A DNA stretch of 64,000 nt from Deferribacteres bacterium. Lineage in GTDB: Bacteria; Zhuqueibacterota; Zhuqueibacteria; Zhuqueibacterales; Geothermadaptataceae. The notes under the pieces were generated by a model, which was not told the origin of the DNA, made no database searches, and was given only the letters and a program-made list of their open reading frames with translations. Below, piece by piece: positions 35,181 through 44,621 of the stretch; positions within the stretch are counted from its first letter, which is position 1; every line of letters begins with the position of its first letter. The position numbers were made by a program, and so were the translations under genes. The stretch spans positions 62,001 through 126,000 of the forward strand of contig JACKDE010000004.1 of the NCBI GenBank assembly GCA_020633675.1, given 5' to 3'.

Positions 35181-36038
35181 CTAAATCTGCAAGTTTTTTC
35201 TTTTCACGGCCAGATGTTGCAGGCGAAGTTGTTCTACAAATTTATACGGCACAGAGTGACTGCCGACCGATTCGTTGAGCTTGCGCCCACCATGATAATC
35301 GGAGCCGCCAGTCATGACGAGTCCGCTATCCTGCGCAACCTTCATAAAGTGATTTTGGGCATAGAGATTGTGGCGCGGATGAACAACCTCGATCCCATCC
35401 AGTCCCGACTTCATCAATTCGCGCAGCAAACGCATCGGGAAATGTATGCCGGGGTGCGCTAAAACCGCAATGCCGCAAATGCTGTGAATGAGCTCAATTA
35501 CCGACTCAGCTGTCGGATTTTCTTTCTCGACACAGGCTGGTTTGCCATCAGCAATCCACAGATCAAATGCATCGATGTAGGTATCGACTATTCCGCAATC
35601 GACCATGGCTTCAGCAATATGCGGACGTGCAATGACATCTTTCTCTGCCCGCACCAAAACATGTTCAAATTCAATTGGATGGCCAAGCGCATTGAGGTTG
35701 TCAACGATTGCATGCGCGCGGTCGACGCGTGCCTGAACCAATTTGGTCAAATAGGTCGCCAGCAAGTCACTTTGGGGATCGATAAAATATCCCAAAATAT
35801 GGACTTCTGTATTAACAACACTCGCGCTCAGCTCAATGCCCGGAATCACTTCAATTCCGTACTGTTTAGCATGAGCCTGTGCTTGTGAAAATGCGGCTAC
35901 CGTATCGTGGTCAGTAATCGCAATCGCGGCGAGTTCTTGTTCGGCAGCTTCATCTATAAGCTGGATCGGGCTAAGCAAGCCATCGCTTTCGGATGTATGT
36001 GTATGTAAATCTGCAAAAAGATCATTTTTTGTCTGCAT
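35181..36038 (-). CDS. PHP-domain phosphoesterase / 5'-3' exoribonuclease-like
   Basis: 285 aa. Metal-binding motifs of the PHP family are present: HTH in DLHTHTSESDG (residues 11-13), TDHD near 42, a middle RPHIAEAM, AHPG near 194, and the final GGSDYHG. The family (YciV/Rnm-like) includes nucleoside 3',5'-bisphosphate phosphatases and the 5'-3' exoribonuclease Rnm. It is most likely a cytoplasmic RNA- or nucleotide-trimming enzyme; the exact substrate is not visible. It lies after dcd, next to rng. Confidence 0.9.
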   Translation of the reverse strand: MQTKNDLFADLHTHTSESDGLLSPIQLIDEAAEQELAAIAITDHDTVAAFSQAQAHAKQYGIEVIPGIELSASVVNTEVHILGYFIDPQSDLLATYLTKLVQARVDRAHAIVDNLNALGHPIEFEHVLVRAEKDVIARPHIAEAMVDCGIVDTYIDAFDLWIADGKPACVEKENPTAESVIELIHSICGIAVLAHPGIHFPMRLLRELMKSGLDGIEVVHPRHNLYAQNHFMKVAQDSGLVMTGGSDYHGGRKLNESVGSHSVPYKFVEQLRLQHLAVKRKNLQI

Positions 36039-36139
36039 TGTATTCCTGCTAAGGTGTCAATCCGTTCGATCATCGAGACATTCATTCTTTGCAGCCTTCC
36101 CGTGCTGCGGCTGCCTATTATGGCGTTCCTGATAGCAGG

Positions 36140-36694
36140 CTATATTTTGGGGAGCGTAACACCGGTTTGAGCTTGATACTTGCCTTGCTTGTCCGCATAC
36201 GATGTTTCGCACAGTTCATCACTTTCAAAAAACAATATCTGGGCTATGCCCTCATTTGCATAAATTCTCGCTGGCAGCGGTGTCGTGTTAGACACTTCCA
36301 AGGTGACATGGCCTTCCCATCCAGGCTCAAGCGGCGTCACATTGGTGATAATGCCACACCTTGCGTAGGTTGACTTTCCGACACAAATCGTCATCACCTG
36401 TTTTGGGATGCGGATATATTCAACAGTGCGTCCGAGCGCAAAGGAGTTTGGCGGGATGATACAGACATCGCCTTTGAAATCCACCAGTGAGCGCGGATCG
36501 AAATGCTTTGGATCGACGATTGTATTGTTGATATTGGTAAAAATCCTGAATTCATCTGCTATGCGAATATCGTAACCGTATGAAGACAGGCCATACGAAA
36601 TAACGCCTTCCCGAACCTGTTTTTCGACAAATGGCTCAATCATACCTTGCTCGCTTGCCATTTTGCGAATCCATTTATCCGATTTAATTGACAT
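36140..36694 (-). CDS. dcd: dCTP deaminase
   Basis: 184 aa. The opening MSIKSDKWIRKMA and EGVISYGLSSYGYDIRI, then FALGRTVEYIRIP, KSTYARCGI and EPGWEGHVTLEVSN match the Dcd family. It deaminates dCTP to dUTP for thymidylate synthesis; whether it is the bifunctional dCTP deaminase/dUTPase cannot be told here. The reading frame starts 39 bp after the tatC stop. Confidence 0.95.
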   Translation of the reverse strand: MSIKSDKWIRKMASEQGMIEPFVEKQVREGVISYGLSSYGYDIRIADEFRIFTNINNTIVDPKHFDPRSLVDFKGDVCIIPPNSFALGRTVEYIRIPKQVMTICVGKSTYARCGIITNVTPLEPGWEGHVTLEVSNTTPLPARIYANEGIAQILFFESDELCETSYADKQGKYQAQTGVTLPKI

Positions 36695-36733
36695 TTTTCA
36701 ATCCTTTATGCATTAACAAGAGTCCGAGACTTT

Positions 36734-37534
36734 TCATGAAGATTTTTCGTTCAGCGTATCTTTTGGCAGAGCGGCTCTGCTCACCCAAATGCTGATTTCA
36801 TATAGCGCAATCAATGGGATGGCTAATGCGATCTGCGAAAACGGATCTGGTGGCGTTAAAATGGCAGCAACGATAAATATCCCGACAATCCCAAAACGCC
36901 GCTTTTCACGTATGAATTTCGGTGTTAGTATCCCCACACGTGTCAGGAACCAGGACAAAATCGGCATTTCGAACACGATGCCAAACGTTAATATCATCAA
37001 CGTCACAAACTTTAAATATTCGCGAATCGCGAAATTGGCTTCCAGGGTTTCAGTCTGAAAGCTTAGTAAAAAATGCAAGCCATACTTAATCACTACAAAA
37101 TAGCAAAAGAACGCACCAGCCATGAAAAAAAATGTGGAGAAAAAGACAAAATACGGCACATATCTTTTCTCTTTCTCAAGCAAGCCGGGAGCAATAAATT
37201 TCCATAGTTGATAAAATACGTAAGGGGATGCGATAAACAGTCCGGCAAAAACAGCCAGTTTGATATAGACCATAAAGGCTTCGGTCGGCGCAAGATAGAT
37301 CAACTTGGTGTTACTGGCAACAATGCCATTCCCTGCATCCTCAGCCACCATGGAAGCAGCTTCGTTGAAAGGATAGATCAGAAATTCAAGAATTTGTTCC
37401 TTAAAAATAAAGGCAATAACAGAGCCGGCCAAGACGGCGACGATGCTGCGGACAAGCCGCCAGCGCAACTCTTCGAGGTGTTCGAGGAAGCTCATTTCTT
37501 TTTCGCCGCTTTTGGGCACATTTTCCGTACTCAT
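36734..37534 (-). CDS. tatC: Sec-independent translocase subunit TatC
   Basis: 266 aa. The signature MSFLEHLEELRWRLVRS lies at about 14-30, and six hydrophobic segments follow. A long periplasmic loop (about 50-75) and the motif FEMPILSWFLTRVGI (about 205) are typical. It recognises twin-arginine signal peptides with TatB/TatA, which are not in the window. The extra N-terminal 13 residues are polar. It lies between nrdR (42 bp) and dcd (39 bp). Confidence 0.96.
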   Translation of the reverse strand: MSTENVPKSGEKEMSFLEHLEELRWRLVRSIVAVLAGSVIAFIFKEQILEFLIYPFNEAASMVAEDAGNGIVASNTKLIYLAPTEAFMVYIKLAVFAGLFIASPYVFYQLWKFIAPGLLEKEKRYVPYFVFFSTFFFMAGAFFCYFVVIKYGLHFLLSFQTETLEANFAIREYLKFVTLMILTFGIVFEMPILSWFLTRVGILTPKFIREKRRFGIVGIFIVAAILTPPDPFSQIALAIPLIALYEISIWVSRAALPKDTLNEKSS

Positions 37535-37576
37535 CTACCCGATCACTTCAATATAAATTCTCACCACGCTGTCCTA

Positions 37577-38035
37577 TCAGTGCCCTTTTTGCTGCAATCC
37601 ACGAAGCTCGCTGATAAATTCCTCTTTATCCTGAAATTTTCGATAAACGGATGCGAATCGAACATATGCTACCTCGTCCAGTTCGCGCAATTCATTCATC
37701 ACCTCCAGACCGATCTGCATCGCTTCAATTTCAGAATTATTTTTATCGCGCAAACAATTTTCAACCCGATCGACGAGATTCTCAATCTCATCTGATGAGA
37801 TCGGTCGCTTGTTGCAGGCCAACTGCACGCCTTTCAGCACCTTATCGCGATTAAAGACCTCGCGACTGCCATCGCTTTTTATCACATATAGCGGGGATTC
37901 TTCGACGTACTCTTTAGTCGTAAAGCGTCTGCCGCAAGACAGGCATTCCCTTCGCCTCCGCACCGAGCGCGCGTTGTTATTCGCGCGCGAATCGAGTACC
38001 TTGCTATCGACATGACCACAAAAGGGACAGCGCAT
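37577..38035 (-). CDS. nrdR: Transcriptional repressor NrdR
   Basis: 152 aa. The zinc ribbon starts MRCPFCGHVDSKVLDSR (Cys3, Cys6) with partner cysteines in CLSCGRRF, followed by the ATP-cone domain (about 48-140). It senses ATP/dATP and represses ribonucleotide reductase genes through NrdR boxes. Its ATG lies eight bases after glyA, a pairing seen in many bacteria. No ribonucleotide reductase gene is present in this window. Confidence 0.97.
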   Translation of the reverse strand: MRCPFCGHVDSKVLDSRANNNARSVRRRRECLSCGRRFTTKEYVEESPLYVIKSDGSREVFNRDKVLKGVQLACNKRPISSDEIENLVDRVENCLRDKNNSEIEAMQIGLEVMNELRELDEVAYVRFASVYRKFQDKEEFISELRGLQQKGH

Positions 38036-38043
38036 TATGCCCT

Positions 38044-39339
38044 CTATTCTTCATCAAACTGATACAGCGGAAATCGCGAGCAGAGATCACGGACCTGATC
38101 CTTCACCCGCGCAATCACTGTTTTGTTCTTGAGATTCGACAAAATTTTATCAATTAGGAAAGCCACTTCGCGCATCTCATCTTCCTGCATGCCGCGAGTT
38201 GTCAGGGCCGGCGTGCCAATGCGAATACCGCTTGTTACAAACGGGCTCTCAGGATCAAACGGCACCATATTTTTATTCACTGTGATTCCGGCATCTTCGA
38301 GACTGGCTTCGGCTTCCTTGCCGGTAATGCCCTGATTACGCAAATCGACCAGCATCAAATGATTGTCGGTGCCTCCAGAAACAATTTGGTAACCTAAATC
38401 AAGCAACTTTTGCGCTAAAGTTTGAGCGTTGCTGACAACCTGCTTTGTGTAGGTAATAAAATCGGGTTGCAGCGCTTCTTTGAAAGCAACAGCTTTTGCA
38501 GCAATAACATGCATAAGCGGACCGCCTTGAAAACCCGGGAAAATATTGGAATCGAGAATCTCTGACCATTTTTTGACCCGCCCTTTCGGCGTGACAACAC
38601 CTAAGTCATTTTCGCCATCCTTGCCAACCAAAATCAATCCACCACGCGGACCGCGCAGGGTTTTATGGGTCGTGGTCGTTACGACATGGCAATGGGGCAA
38701 CGGACTTTTGAGCAACTTCGTTGCGATCAAACCAGCGGGATGCGCCATGTCTGAGACCAACTTGGCATTGACTTCATCAGCAATTTCCCGGAATGCTTTG
38801 TAGTCAATTTCGCGCGAATAAGCACTGGCACCCGCCACAATCAAGCGTGGATTTTCCTGCAGCGCAATATCGCGCACCTGATCCATATCGATCAAGCCAC
38901 TTTTTTCATCAACACCGTAGGATACGACCCGAAAGAGACGGCCTGAAAAGTTGACAGGGCTGCCATGGGTGAGGTGTCCGCCATGCGCTAAATTCATTCC
39001 CAAAATGGTATCACCGGGATTGATCAACGCAAAATAGGCGGCGATGTTCGCCTGAGAACCGGAGTGCGGCTGCACATTTGCATGCTCTGCATCGAAGAGT
39101 TGCTTAGCGCGCTCGATAGCCAAATTTTCAGCTTCATCCACATATTCACAACCGCCGTAATAGCGCTTGCCCGGATAGCCTTCCGCATATTTGTTGGTCA
39201 TGACCTGCCCGGCTGCTTCCAGAACAGCCTTGCTCACGAAATTTTCAGAGGCGATCAATTCCAACTGACTATTCTGCCTGCTGATCTCTTTTTGCATCGT
39301 CTCAAAAATTTCGGGATCGGTCTTCGCTAAATGTCTCAC
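38044..39339 (-). CDS. glyA: Serine hydroxymethyltransferase
   Basis: 431 aa from GTG 39339, with AAAGG seven bases upstream. The PLP-binding lysine is K226 in TTTTHKTLRGPRGG. Other family marks are LELIASENFVSKAVLEAAG, YAEGYPGKRYYGGCEYVDEAE and SDMAHPAGLIA. It interconverts serine and glycine, making 5,10-methylenetetrahydrofolate for thymidylate and purine synthesis, which fits the neighbouring nrdR and dcd. Confidence 0.98.
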   Translation of the reverse strand: MRHLAKTDPEIFETMQKEISRQNSQLELIASENFVSKAVLEAAGQVMTNKYAEGYPGKRYYGGCEYVDEAENLAIERAKQLFDAEHANVQPHSGSQANIAAYFALINPGDTILGMNLAHGGHLTHGSPVNFSGRLFRVVSYGVDEKSGLIDMDQVRDIALQENPRLIVAGASAYSREIDYKAFREIADEVNAKLVSDMAHPAGLIATKLLKSPLPHCHVVTTTTHKTLRGPRGGLILVGKDGENDLGVVTPKGRVKKWSEILDSNIFPGFQGGPLMHVIAAKAVAFKEALQPDFITYTKQVVSNAQTLAQKLLDLGYQIVSGGTDNHLMLVDLRNQGITGKEAEASLEDAGITVNKNMVPFDPESPFVTSGIRIGTPALTTRGMQEDEMREVAFLIDKILSNLKNKTVIARVKDQVRDLCSRFPLYQFDEE

Positions 39340-39394
39340 AAAAAATCCTTTCGCAAATTGTCGTCGCTTGCACGGCGAACAGACTCGAAACGCA

Positions 39395-39428
39395 TAAATA
39401 TAAAGTGCCCGGTGAGGTTACCGGGCAC
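39395..39428 (-). terminator. Strong hairpin after the TPR lipoprotein gene
   Basis: GTGCCCGGT (39405-39413) pairs perfectly with ACCGGGCAC (39420-39428) around a 6-base loop. On the minus strand it is followed by TTTATATTTATG, an imperfect T-tract. It lies 66 bp after the stop at 39495 and so probably ends that unit. Confidence 0.72.
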
Positions 39429-39494
39429 TCAAAGCAAATGTCGAAGGATTCATCAAAACCGCAGTTGCATTCAGCAACTTGGCTGTAGCTGGAT

Positions 39495-40763
39495 TTATTT
39501 CAACCAGCTATAGCATGACGACTTTGGTTGAGTTTGTCCCTGGTTCATAAAGCGGTCTGAGCTTTTCGGCAGGACTTCAGCGATGCTTCGCATCAAGCTC
39601 TCAGCACGGTTGCGCACTTCGGGATCGCGTGCGGCAAGTTTCCACTGGTTGTTGGCCATTTCGAAAACCAGCTTGTCATCAAAATTGTAGTTTTTGCGAC
39701 CAGCCTGGCTTTTGCATTTTTCAACGGCGGCTTCATAAACCTGGCCAGCAACCAAATAAGCGCGACCGTATTTGCTATCGATGCGTGAGGCTTTTTGGGC
39801 AAGCTGAAGGGCGCGCTGCAAATCACCCAATTCGCGATAGCTTTCGGCCTGACCGGCTATTGCTTTCACGTCGTTCGGCTTCTTTGCCAAAATGCGATCA
39901 TAGACGCCGATAGCCTTCCTAAATTCACCGTTGTTTTGATAGATATCTGCCAAATCTTCAATCGCAAAAGCGTCATCTTGAATAGCGAGATAGCGTTCGT
40001 AGTATGTTGAAGCTTCGTCCCAATTGCGTTCTTTTTTATAGTACATCGCTAAATCGAGCAGCAATTTGGTGTCATTGGGATTGGCTTGCAACAATTCCAT
40101 TTTCTGATCAATGGCTTCGCTCTCGCGGCCGGTTGAGGCAAGAAGCGCTGCATAGTCTTCCTGATATGCCTTGTTATCCGGTGCCAGTTTCATCAGGCTT
40201 TGATAGCTTTCAATTGCCTTATCAATATCATTTGCCTTGACATACAATCCGGTAAGGCGCTCAACATCCTGAATGCTTTCAGGCTCGAGGCTTACGACTT
40301 TTTCATACTCGGCAATCGCTTCCGGGATGCGTTGGGTGTTTTCGTAGATAAAGCCCAATTGCCGGTGCAGAAAGGCATTGTCCGGGTAAATTTCAATACC
40401 CTTTTTGTAGACGATCTCAGCGGAATCCCCTTTTTGCTGCTGCATGTAGGTATCGCCAAGAAAAGTATACACATCTTTGAAGGTGTTGTTCTTATCCAAC
40501 TCAATCACCTTCCAGAAATAACCAGTGACGCGCTCGTATTCTTTATTCTGATAATTCGTGTAGCCGAAGCTCCAATTCTTGCGCAGCTCAAAATTTGCGA
40601 TCGAGTCCTGTTTTGCCTTTTCCCGGGCTTCCATTTCCGCCATCTGCTCTGGGGTCATTTTCGGAGTGCTGCTGCAGCCCCAATAAGCGACAGTAGCAAA
40701 GACCAACAGCGCAGAAAAACAGACAAACTGTTGCAGCAAACTTAACGACTTTTTGCTTTCCAA
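39495..40763 (-). CDS. Tetratricopeptide-repeat lipoprotein
   Basis: 422 aa. I chose TTG 40763 because AAGGAGG lies six bases upstream and the start of the protein then becomes a lipoprotein-like signal (Cys30 in AYWGCSS, an atypical lipobox). A charged linker (EMAEMEAREKAKQD) is followed by about nine TPR units from residue 55 to 390, for example KKGIEIYPDNAFLHRQLGFIYENTQRIPEAI and AYLVAGQVYEA. It should be a periplasm-facing scaffold for protein-protein contacts. It follows the PorV/PorQ-like gene by 176 bp; whether it works with it is unknown. Confidence 0.85.
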   Translation of the reverse strand: MESKKSLSLLQQFVCFSALLVFATVAYWGCSSTPKMTPEQMAEMEAREKAKQDSIANFELRKNWSFGYTNYQNKEYERVTGYFWKVIELDKNNTFKDVYTFLGDTYMQQQKGDSAEIVYKKGIEIYPDNAFLHRQLGFIYENTQRIPEAIAEYEKVVSLEPESIQDVERLTGLYVKANDIDKAIESYQSLMKLAPDNKAYQEDYAALLASTGRESEAIDQKMELLQANPNDTKLLLDLAMYYKKERNWDEASTYYERYLAIQDDAFAIEDLADIYQNNGEFRKAIGVYDRILAKKPNDVKAIAGQAESYRELGDLQRALQLAQKASRIDSKYGRAYLVAGQVYEAAVEKCKSQAGRKNYNFDDKLVFEMANNQWKLAARDPEVRNRAESLMRSIAEVLPKSSDRFMNQGQTQPKSSCYSWLK

Positions 40764-40939
40764 GGTATCCCTCCTTGAGTCATGACTGATTAGTTGTTTA
40801 AAGGGTAATTTGCTCGAGTCAGTTGCAGCCGGAAAAATAGGCAATTTCTCCAGTAAATGCAAGTAAAACGATCACTTTGGACTGTTCAGAAAACTACACA
40901 TCTTTTCTTGAAAATGCCATAGCAAAATTGATCAATTTA

Positions 40940-42145
40940 TTAACGTAAAAACCATCGTTCTCCGCCCGTAACCGTCAGTACAAAACGGAAGATTTTTTCT
41001 TCAGCACCAAACTTTTCGAGGGAGCCGCGTTTGCCATATTCAAAGCCAAAATCAATCTTGCTCACGCCAAAATTGAATGGCACTCCGAGACCGAATGACA
41101 CCAGATTCTCATGAATCTGATCGCCATTTGCATTGAGGTAAGGCAAGGTCGAGGTATTAAAACCAGCGCGGTAGGTCAGACGGGAAAGAAAGCCTGCTAA
41201 AAATTCTGTGCTGGGGGTGTAAGCGAGGCCAACACCCAGGCGATAGGTGTTATCAACCGCGACGGACAAAAATTCATCCGGTTGGATATCCGACCACGAT
41301 TGCAAAAACAAATCGACACCTGCCTGAAAGCGGGCATTTGGCGTGATGGTTAAGCCGTAGCCATGAGCAAATGGCAGCTTTAAATCAGATACTTGTTTTT
41401 CCGTTTGGTCGCCGAATTGAAAAACGCGCTGCGTCTCTGCCGTCAGCGTCGTTGGGAAGTAAAATACTGCACCGGCATCGACGTGTTTGCCCAACTGCAG
41501 GATCAAGCCAACGTGTCCGCCAATCCCATCGATATACGTCGAAGTCTCATCAACACTGGGATTGAAACTTGGATCATCGAAAATTAAGCGCCAGGTATTT
41601 TCAATGCGGCCAAAATAGGCATCAAAACTCGCACCAACGCGCAGCCAGTTAGTGATCTTACCGCCAAGCTCAATAAATCCATGCTGAAGTCCGCCAGAGC
41701 CCGTCAGGGATTCAGCACCGGAATTGCCTTCATACTCGACCGGGCGCACAAGTTTATATGCCACATCAGAAAAGGGCTCGAGGCCGAGTCCCAAGCCGAA
41801 TCCGGACTTTACTGGAAAAATAACACGGAAAGTATTGAATGTGGCTTTTGCAAAACGAGCGTCATCCGCAGAAAACGTCACATCTGTATTCTCAAATAAA
41901 AAACTACCTTCGAAACGCGTCAAACTGGTAAACGAAAGGCCGGCCGGATTAAGATGCGGAATGGACAGCACATTGGCATCAGCAAGCCCAACCCCACCCA
42001 TGCCCATCGCCATTGCTCCTGGATTATAGCGAATGATGCCGACGCCCGTACGCGAAAAAATGGAGCTCGCGGCCGCGGTCTGAACCAGACCAAGCACCAG
42101 AAGACCTGCGATAGCGGCACAGATTTTTCTATTGATTTGCTTCAT
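40940..42145 (-). CDS. PorV/PorQ-like outer-membrane barrel protein (UPF0164-type)
   Basis: 401 aa with a signal peptide (MKQINRKICAAIAG...AAASS). After it comes the family opening GVGIIRYNPGAMAMGMGGVGLADANVLSIPHLNPAGLSF, typical of PorV/PorQ and FadL-like barrels of FCB bacteria, then alternating aromatic-rich beta strands ending in FVLTVTGGERWFLR (C-terminal aromatic/Arg). In Bacteroidota PorV is the outer-membrane shuttle that delivers cargo to the type IX attachment complex. The M1 peptidase in this window carries a matching sorting tail. The gene's start overlaps the lipoprotein stop by 17 bp. Confidence 0.85.
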   Translation of the reverse strand: MKQINRKICAAIAGLLVLGLVQTAAASSIFSRTGVGIIRYNPGAMAMGMGGVGLADANVLSIPHLNPAGLSFTSLTRFEGSFLFENTDVTFSADDARFAKATFNTFRVIFPVKSGFGLGLGLEPFSDVAYKLVRPVEYEGNSGAESLTGSGGLQHGFIELGGKITNWLRVGASFDAYFGRIENTWRLIFDDPSFNPSVDETSTYIDGIGGHVGLILQLGKHVDAGAVFYFPTTLTAETQRVFQFGDQTEKQVSDLKLPFAHGYGLTITPNARFQAGVDLFLQSWSDIQPDEFLSVAVDNTYRLGVGLAYTPSTEFLAGFLSRLTYRAGFNTSTLPYLNANGDQIHENLVSFGLGVPFNFGVSKIDFGFEYGKRGSLEKFGAEEKIFRFVLTVTGGERWFLR

Positions 42146-43355
42146 CAGAATGCCTCTTATAAGTCGGAGGAACAGAATATTGAATTTCTAATTTAGGCGC
42201 ACGCTCAGGCTCTAATTCACCGGAATAGATCGCCATGCGGTAAAGATCACGGCCGGTGGATCTGGTTTCCAGCAGCATGCCGTAATTTGCTTGCTGTCCG
42301 GACGTCCACGATTGCACGAGATCGTTCAGATTGATGGTCAGCGTTGACGTTGATGGTAATACGGCTACCGAATTGGTGATCAGCCGTATTTTCGAATTTA
42401 GAATCAGGCTGTCAACTCCAGCATCCAGATCGGTGAGTTCGGAAAGAACTGCTTCGACTCCAATGACGAAAGGATCATCTGCGCTTAGATACGAACGTGT
42501 TGAGTCAATATTTACCACAAGCTGGGCGCGGTTGATTGTCGCCTCTTTTGGAATTTCGGAAAGATCGTATTTGAGCAGAGTTTTGTACTCTACTCCGTTG
42601 CCGACATAGTAGCTTCCACTCGCAGGCGGCGTCACCACCTCAATGATGCTCGCATCACCTGATGCAATGGTTTCAATTGGACTTGTCCGGGTCGTGTCTT
42701 CATGGAAAAGCTGAAGTTTTGGCTGATTTGTGGTTGCGTTGAGCGACAAAAAGCGCTGCACGAAAAAGGCACCTTGCGGCCGGATCAAGATACCATTGCG
42801 CAAGCTGTCTTGCAAGCCAATCCATTTATTTACCAGATTGGGATCGATGTCCACAAAAAAGGTGTCACGGACAGATTGAACCGGCACATCGAAGTTGCCA
42901 GCCGGCGCAGGCTCAAAAAAATCATTTTGCGTATCTTCAAATCTTAGCTTGGCCAGTTCCCAGTCCTGTTTAATCTCATGTACGGTTGCGCTTACTGTTC
43001 CGGTTGGTGTGCCGGTGTAAATGGTATCGGCAACCCAAACCAGTTTCGCTTCTGTGACGACTAAAGATTCCGGCAGATTAAAAAAGCGCAAGGCCACTGA
43101 TACATTTTTGCCATCTTCGCTGCCCAAAAACAGGAACGGGCTCGAAGAAGAACTGACAATAATCGATCCACTAAAAGCTGTATCCGGCTTTGCGAGATTG
43201 AGTGTCTTCAGGGTGCCGACCAACGTTGAATCAGCCAGGTCGTCAAAGGCATTCGTTGGCGTTTTTTCGCTGCACGACTGGCTTAGCGCAGCAAGCACCA
43301 ACACAATGCCGGTGAGTGACAGTACACCGATTTGCTTTAATTTTCTATTCAACAT
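42129..43355 (-). CDS. Lipoprotein with DNRLRE-like modules
   Basis: 408 aa. The signal peptide ends near Cys28 (LSQSCSEK), an atypical lipobox. The rest consists of beta-rich modules with LVWVADTIYTGTPTGTVSATVHEIKQDWELAKLRF and TLTINLNDLVQSWTSGQQANYGMLLETRS, which resemble the DNRLRE/CBM-like repeat often found in surface proteins of this group. The function is unknown; it is probably surface-exposed or periplasmic. It lies four bases after hutI and overlaps the next gene (barrel protein) by 17 bp, so it is translated with it. Confidence 0.7.
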   Translation of the reverse strand: MLNRKLKQIGVLSLTGIVLVLAALSQSCSEKTPTNAFDDLADSTLVGTLKTLNLAKPDTAFSGSIIVSSSSSPFLFLGSEDGKNVSVALRFFNLPESLVVTEAKLVWVADTIYTGTPTGTVSATVHEIKQDWELAKLRFEDTQNDFFEPAPAGNFDVPVQSVRDTFFVDIDPNLVNKWIGLQDSLRNGILIRPQGAFFVQRFLSLNATTNQPKLQLFHEDTTRTSPIETIASGDASIIEVVTPPASGSYYVGNGVEYKTLLKYDLSEIPKEATINRAQLVVNIDSTRSYLSADDPFVIGVEAVLSELTDLDAGVDSLILNSKIRLITNSVAVLPSTSTLTINLNDLVQSWTSGQQANYGMLLETRSTGRDLYRMAIYSGELEPERAPKLEIQYSVPPTYKRHSDEANQ

Positions 43356-43358
43356 AAA

Positions 43359-44621
43359 TTATGCCTTTTTATCGTAGACTTTGATTCCCTTTTTAAACAC
43401 TTTTTGCACCAAATTCACACCAAAATGATAAGGAATTTCCAACTCTGAATCTGCATCCCAAATTACAAAATCTGCTTGTTTGCCCACTTCGAGGGTGCCA
43501 ACCATGCCATCGCAGCCAATAGCCTTGGCCGCATGATATGTGGACGCAACCCACGCCTCCGCGGGCGCCATCTTCAGTTGCAAGCACGCTAAAGTCAGCA
43601 TCATCGGCATCGACTCACTCATGCATGTGCCCGGATTAAAATCCGTAGCGATGGCTACCGGGAGCTGATTGCGAATCATGCGGCGGGCCGGCCCGTAATG
43701 CGAGGAAGACAAAAAGAAATCAGCTCCTGGCAACATGACAGGCACAACCTGTGCTTCAAACAGCTTTTCATCGAGAGTCTCCGGGGTATGTTCGAGATGG
43801 TCGGCAGATACAGCTCCGACATTCGCAGCCACCTGAGCACCACCGGAATCGTGCAATTGATCCGCATGTATTTTTGGTATCAGCCCCTTTGCCTTTCCTG
43901 CTGACAAGATGCGCTCAGCCTGCATATCGGTAAAGACATGGTTTTCGCAGAAAACATCGATAAAGCGTGCAAGCTGGTTTTCGACCACTTGCGGCAGCAT
44001 TTCCTGAATCACAAGCTCAATGTAGCGCTCGCGGTCGTGGCGATATTCGTCCGGCACTTCATGCGCACCTAAAAACGTCGGCACCAGATCGAGTGGATGC
44101 GTTGCATCGGCTGCACGCAAGACCGCCAGCGACTTGATCTCATCTTTAACGCTCAAGCCATAGCCACTTTTTGCCTCAATTGTGGTCGTGCCGAACTCGA
44201 TAAAACGATCAAGACGCTTCAATAAAACGTGCTCAAGTTGTTCCGCACTGGCCTGCCGCAAATCACGAACAGAAAATCGAATACCGCCGCCTGCTTTGGC
44301 AATTTCAACATAGTCGGCACCCTTAACGCGCATTTCAAATTCATGTGCACGCAAATGGTGAAAAACCGGATGTGTATGGCAATCGACAAAACCCGGTGTA
44401 ACCAGTTTGCCTGCTGCATCGACTGTCGTTAGCGGCTTGGCCGGATCCAGCTTTTTAAGCACATCTGCTTCAGGGTCAACCGCCGTGATGAGATCATTTG
44501 CTACAAGCATCGCGCCTGGTTCATACGTCGCTGTTTTCCAGCTTGCATGCCACTCCGGAGAACTCAACGGTGTAAAAATGCGGGCATTTTTTATGAATAG
44601 CTGATGGTCATCCGCTTTCAT
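43359..44621 (-). CDS. hutI: Imidazolonepropionase
   Basis: 420 aa. The amidohydrolase metal site HTH is at 82-84 in PGFVDCHTHPVF, with EAKSGYGLSVKDE, KIHADQLHDSGGAQVAA and ATDFNPGTCMSESMPMMLTLAC as further family motifs. It opens the imidazolone ring in histidine breakdown, giving formiminoglutamate. Its ATG overlaps the hutU stop (ATGA), so the two are coupled. The N-terminus has an extra 15-residue linker. hutH and hutG are not in the window. Confidence 0.96.
   Translation of the reverse strand: MKADDHQLFIKNARIFTPLSSPEWHASWKTATYEPGAMLVANDLITAVDPEADVLKKLDPAKPLTTVDAAGKLVTPGFVDCHTHPVFHHLRAHEFEMRVKGADYVEIAKAGGGIRFSVRDLRQASAEQLEHVLLKRLDRFIEFGTTTIEAKSGYGLSVKDEIKSLAVLRAADATHPLDLVPTFLGAHEVPDEYRHDRERYIELVIQEMLPQVVENQLARFIDVFCENHVFTDMQAERILSAGKAKGLIPKIHADQLHDSGGAQVAANVGAVSADHLEHTPETLDEKLFEAQVVPVMLPGADFFLSSSHYGPARRMIRNQLPVAIATDFNPGTCMSESMPMMLTLACLQLKMAPAEAWVASTYHAAKAIGCDGMVGTLEVGKQADFVIWDADSELEIPYHFGVNLVQKVFKKGIKVYDKKA

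Noticed and set aside
36091..36114. Hairpin GCAGCC/GGCTGC after dcd as a terminator
   Set aside because: There is no T-tract after it on the minus strand, and the loop is long.
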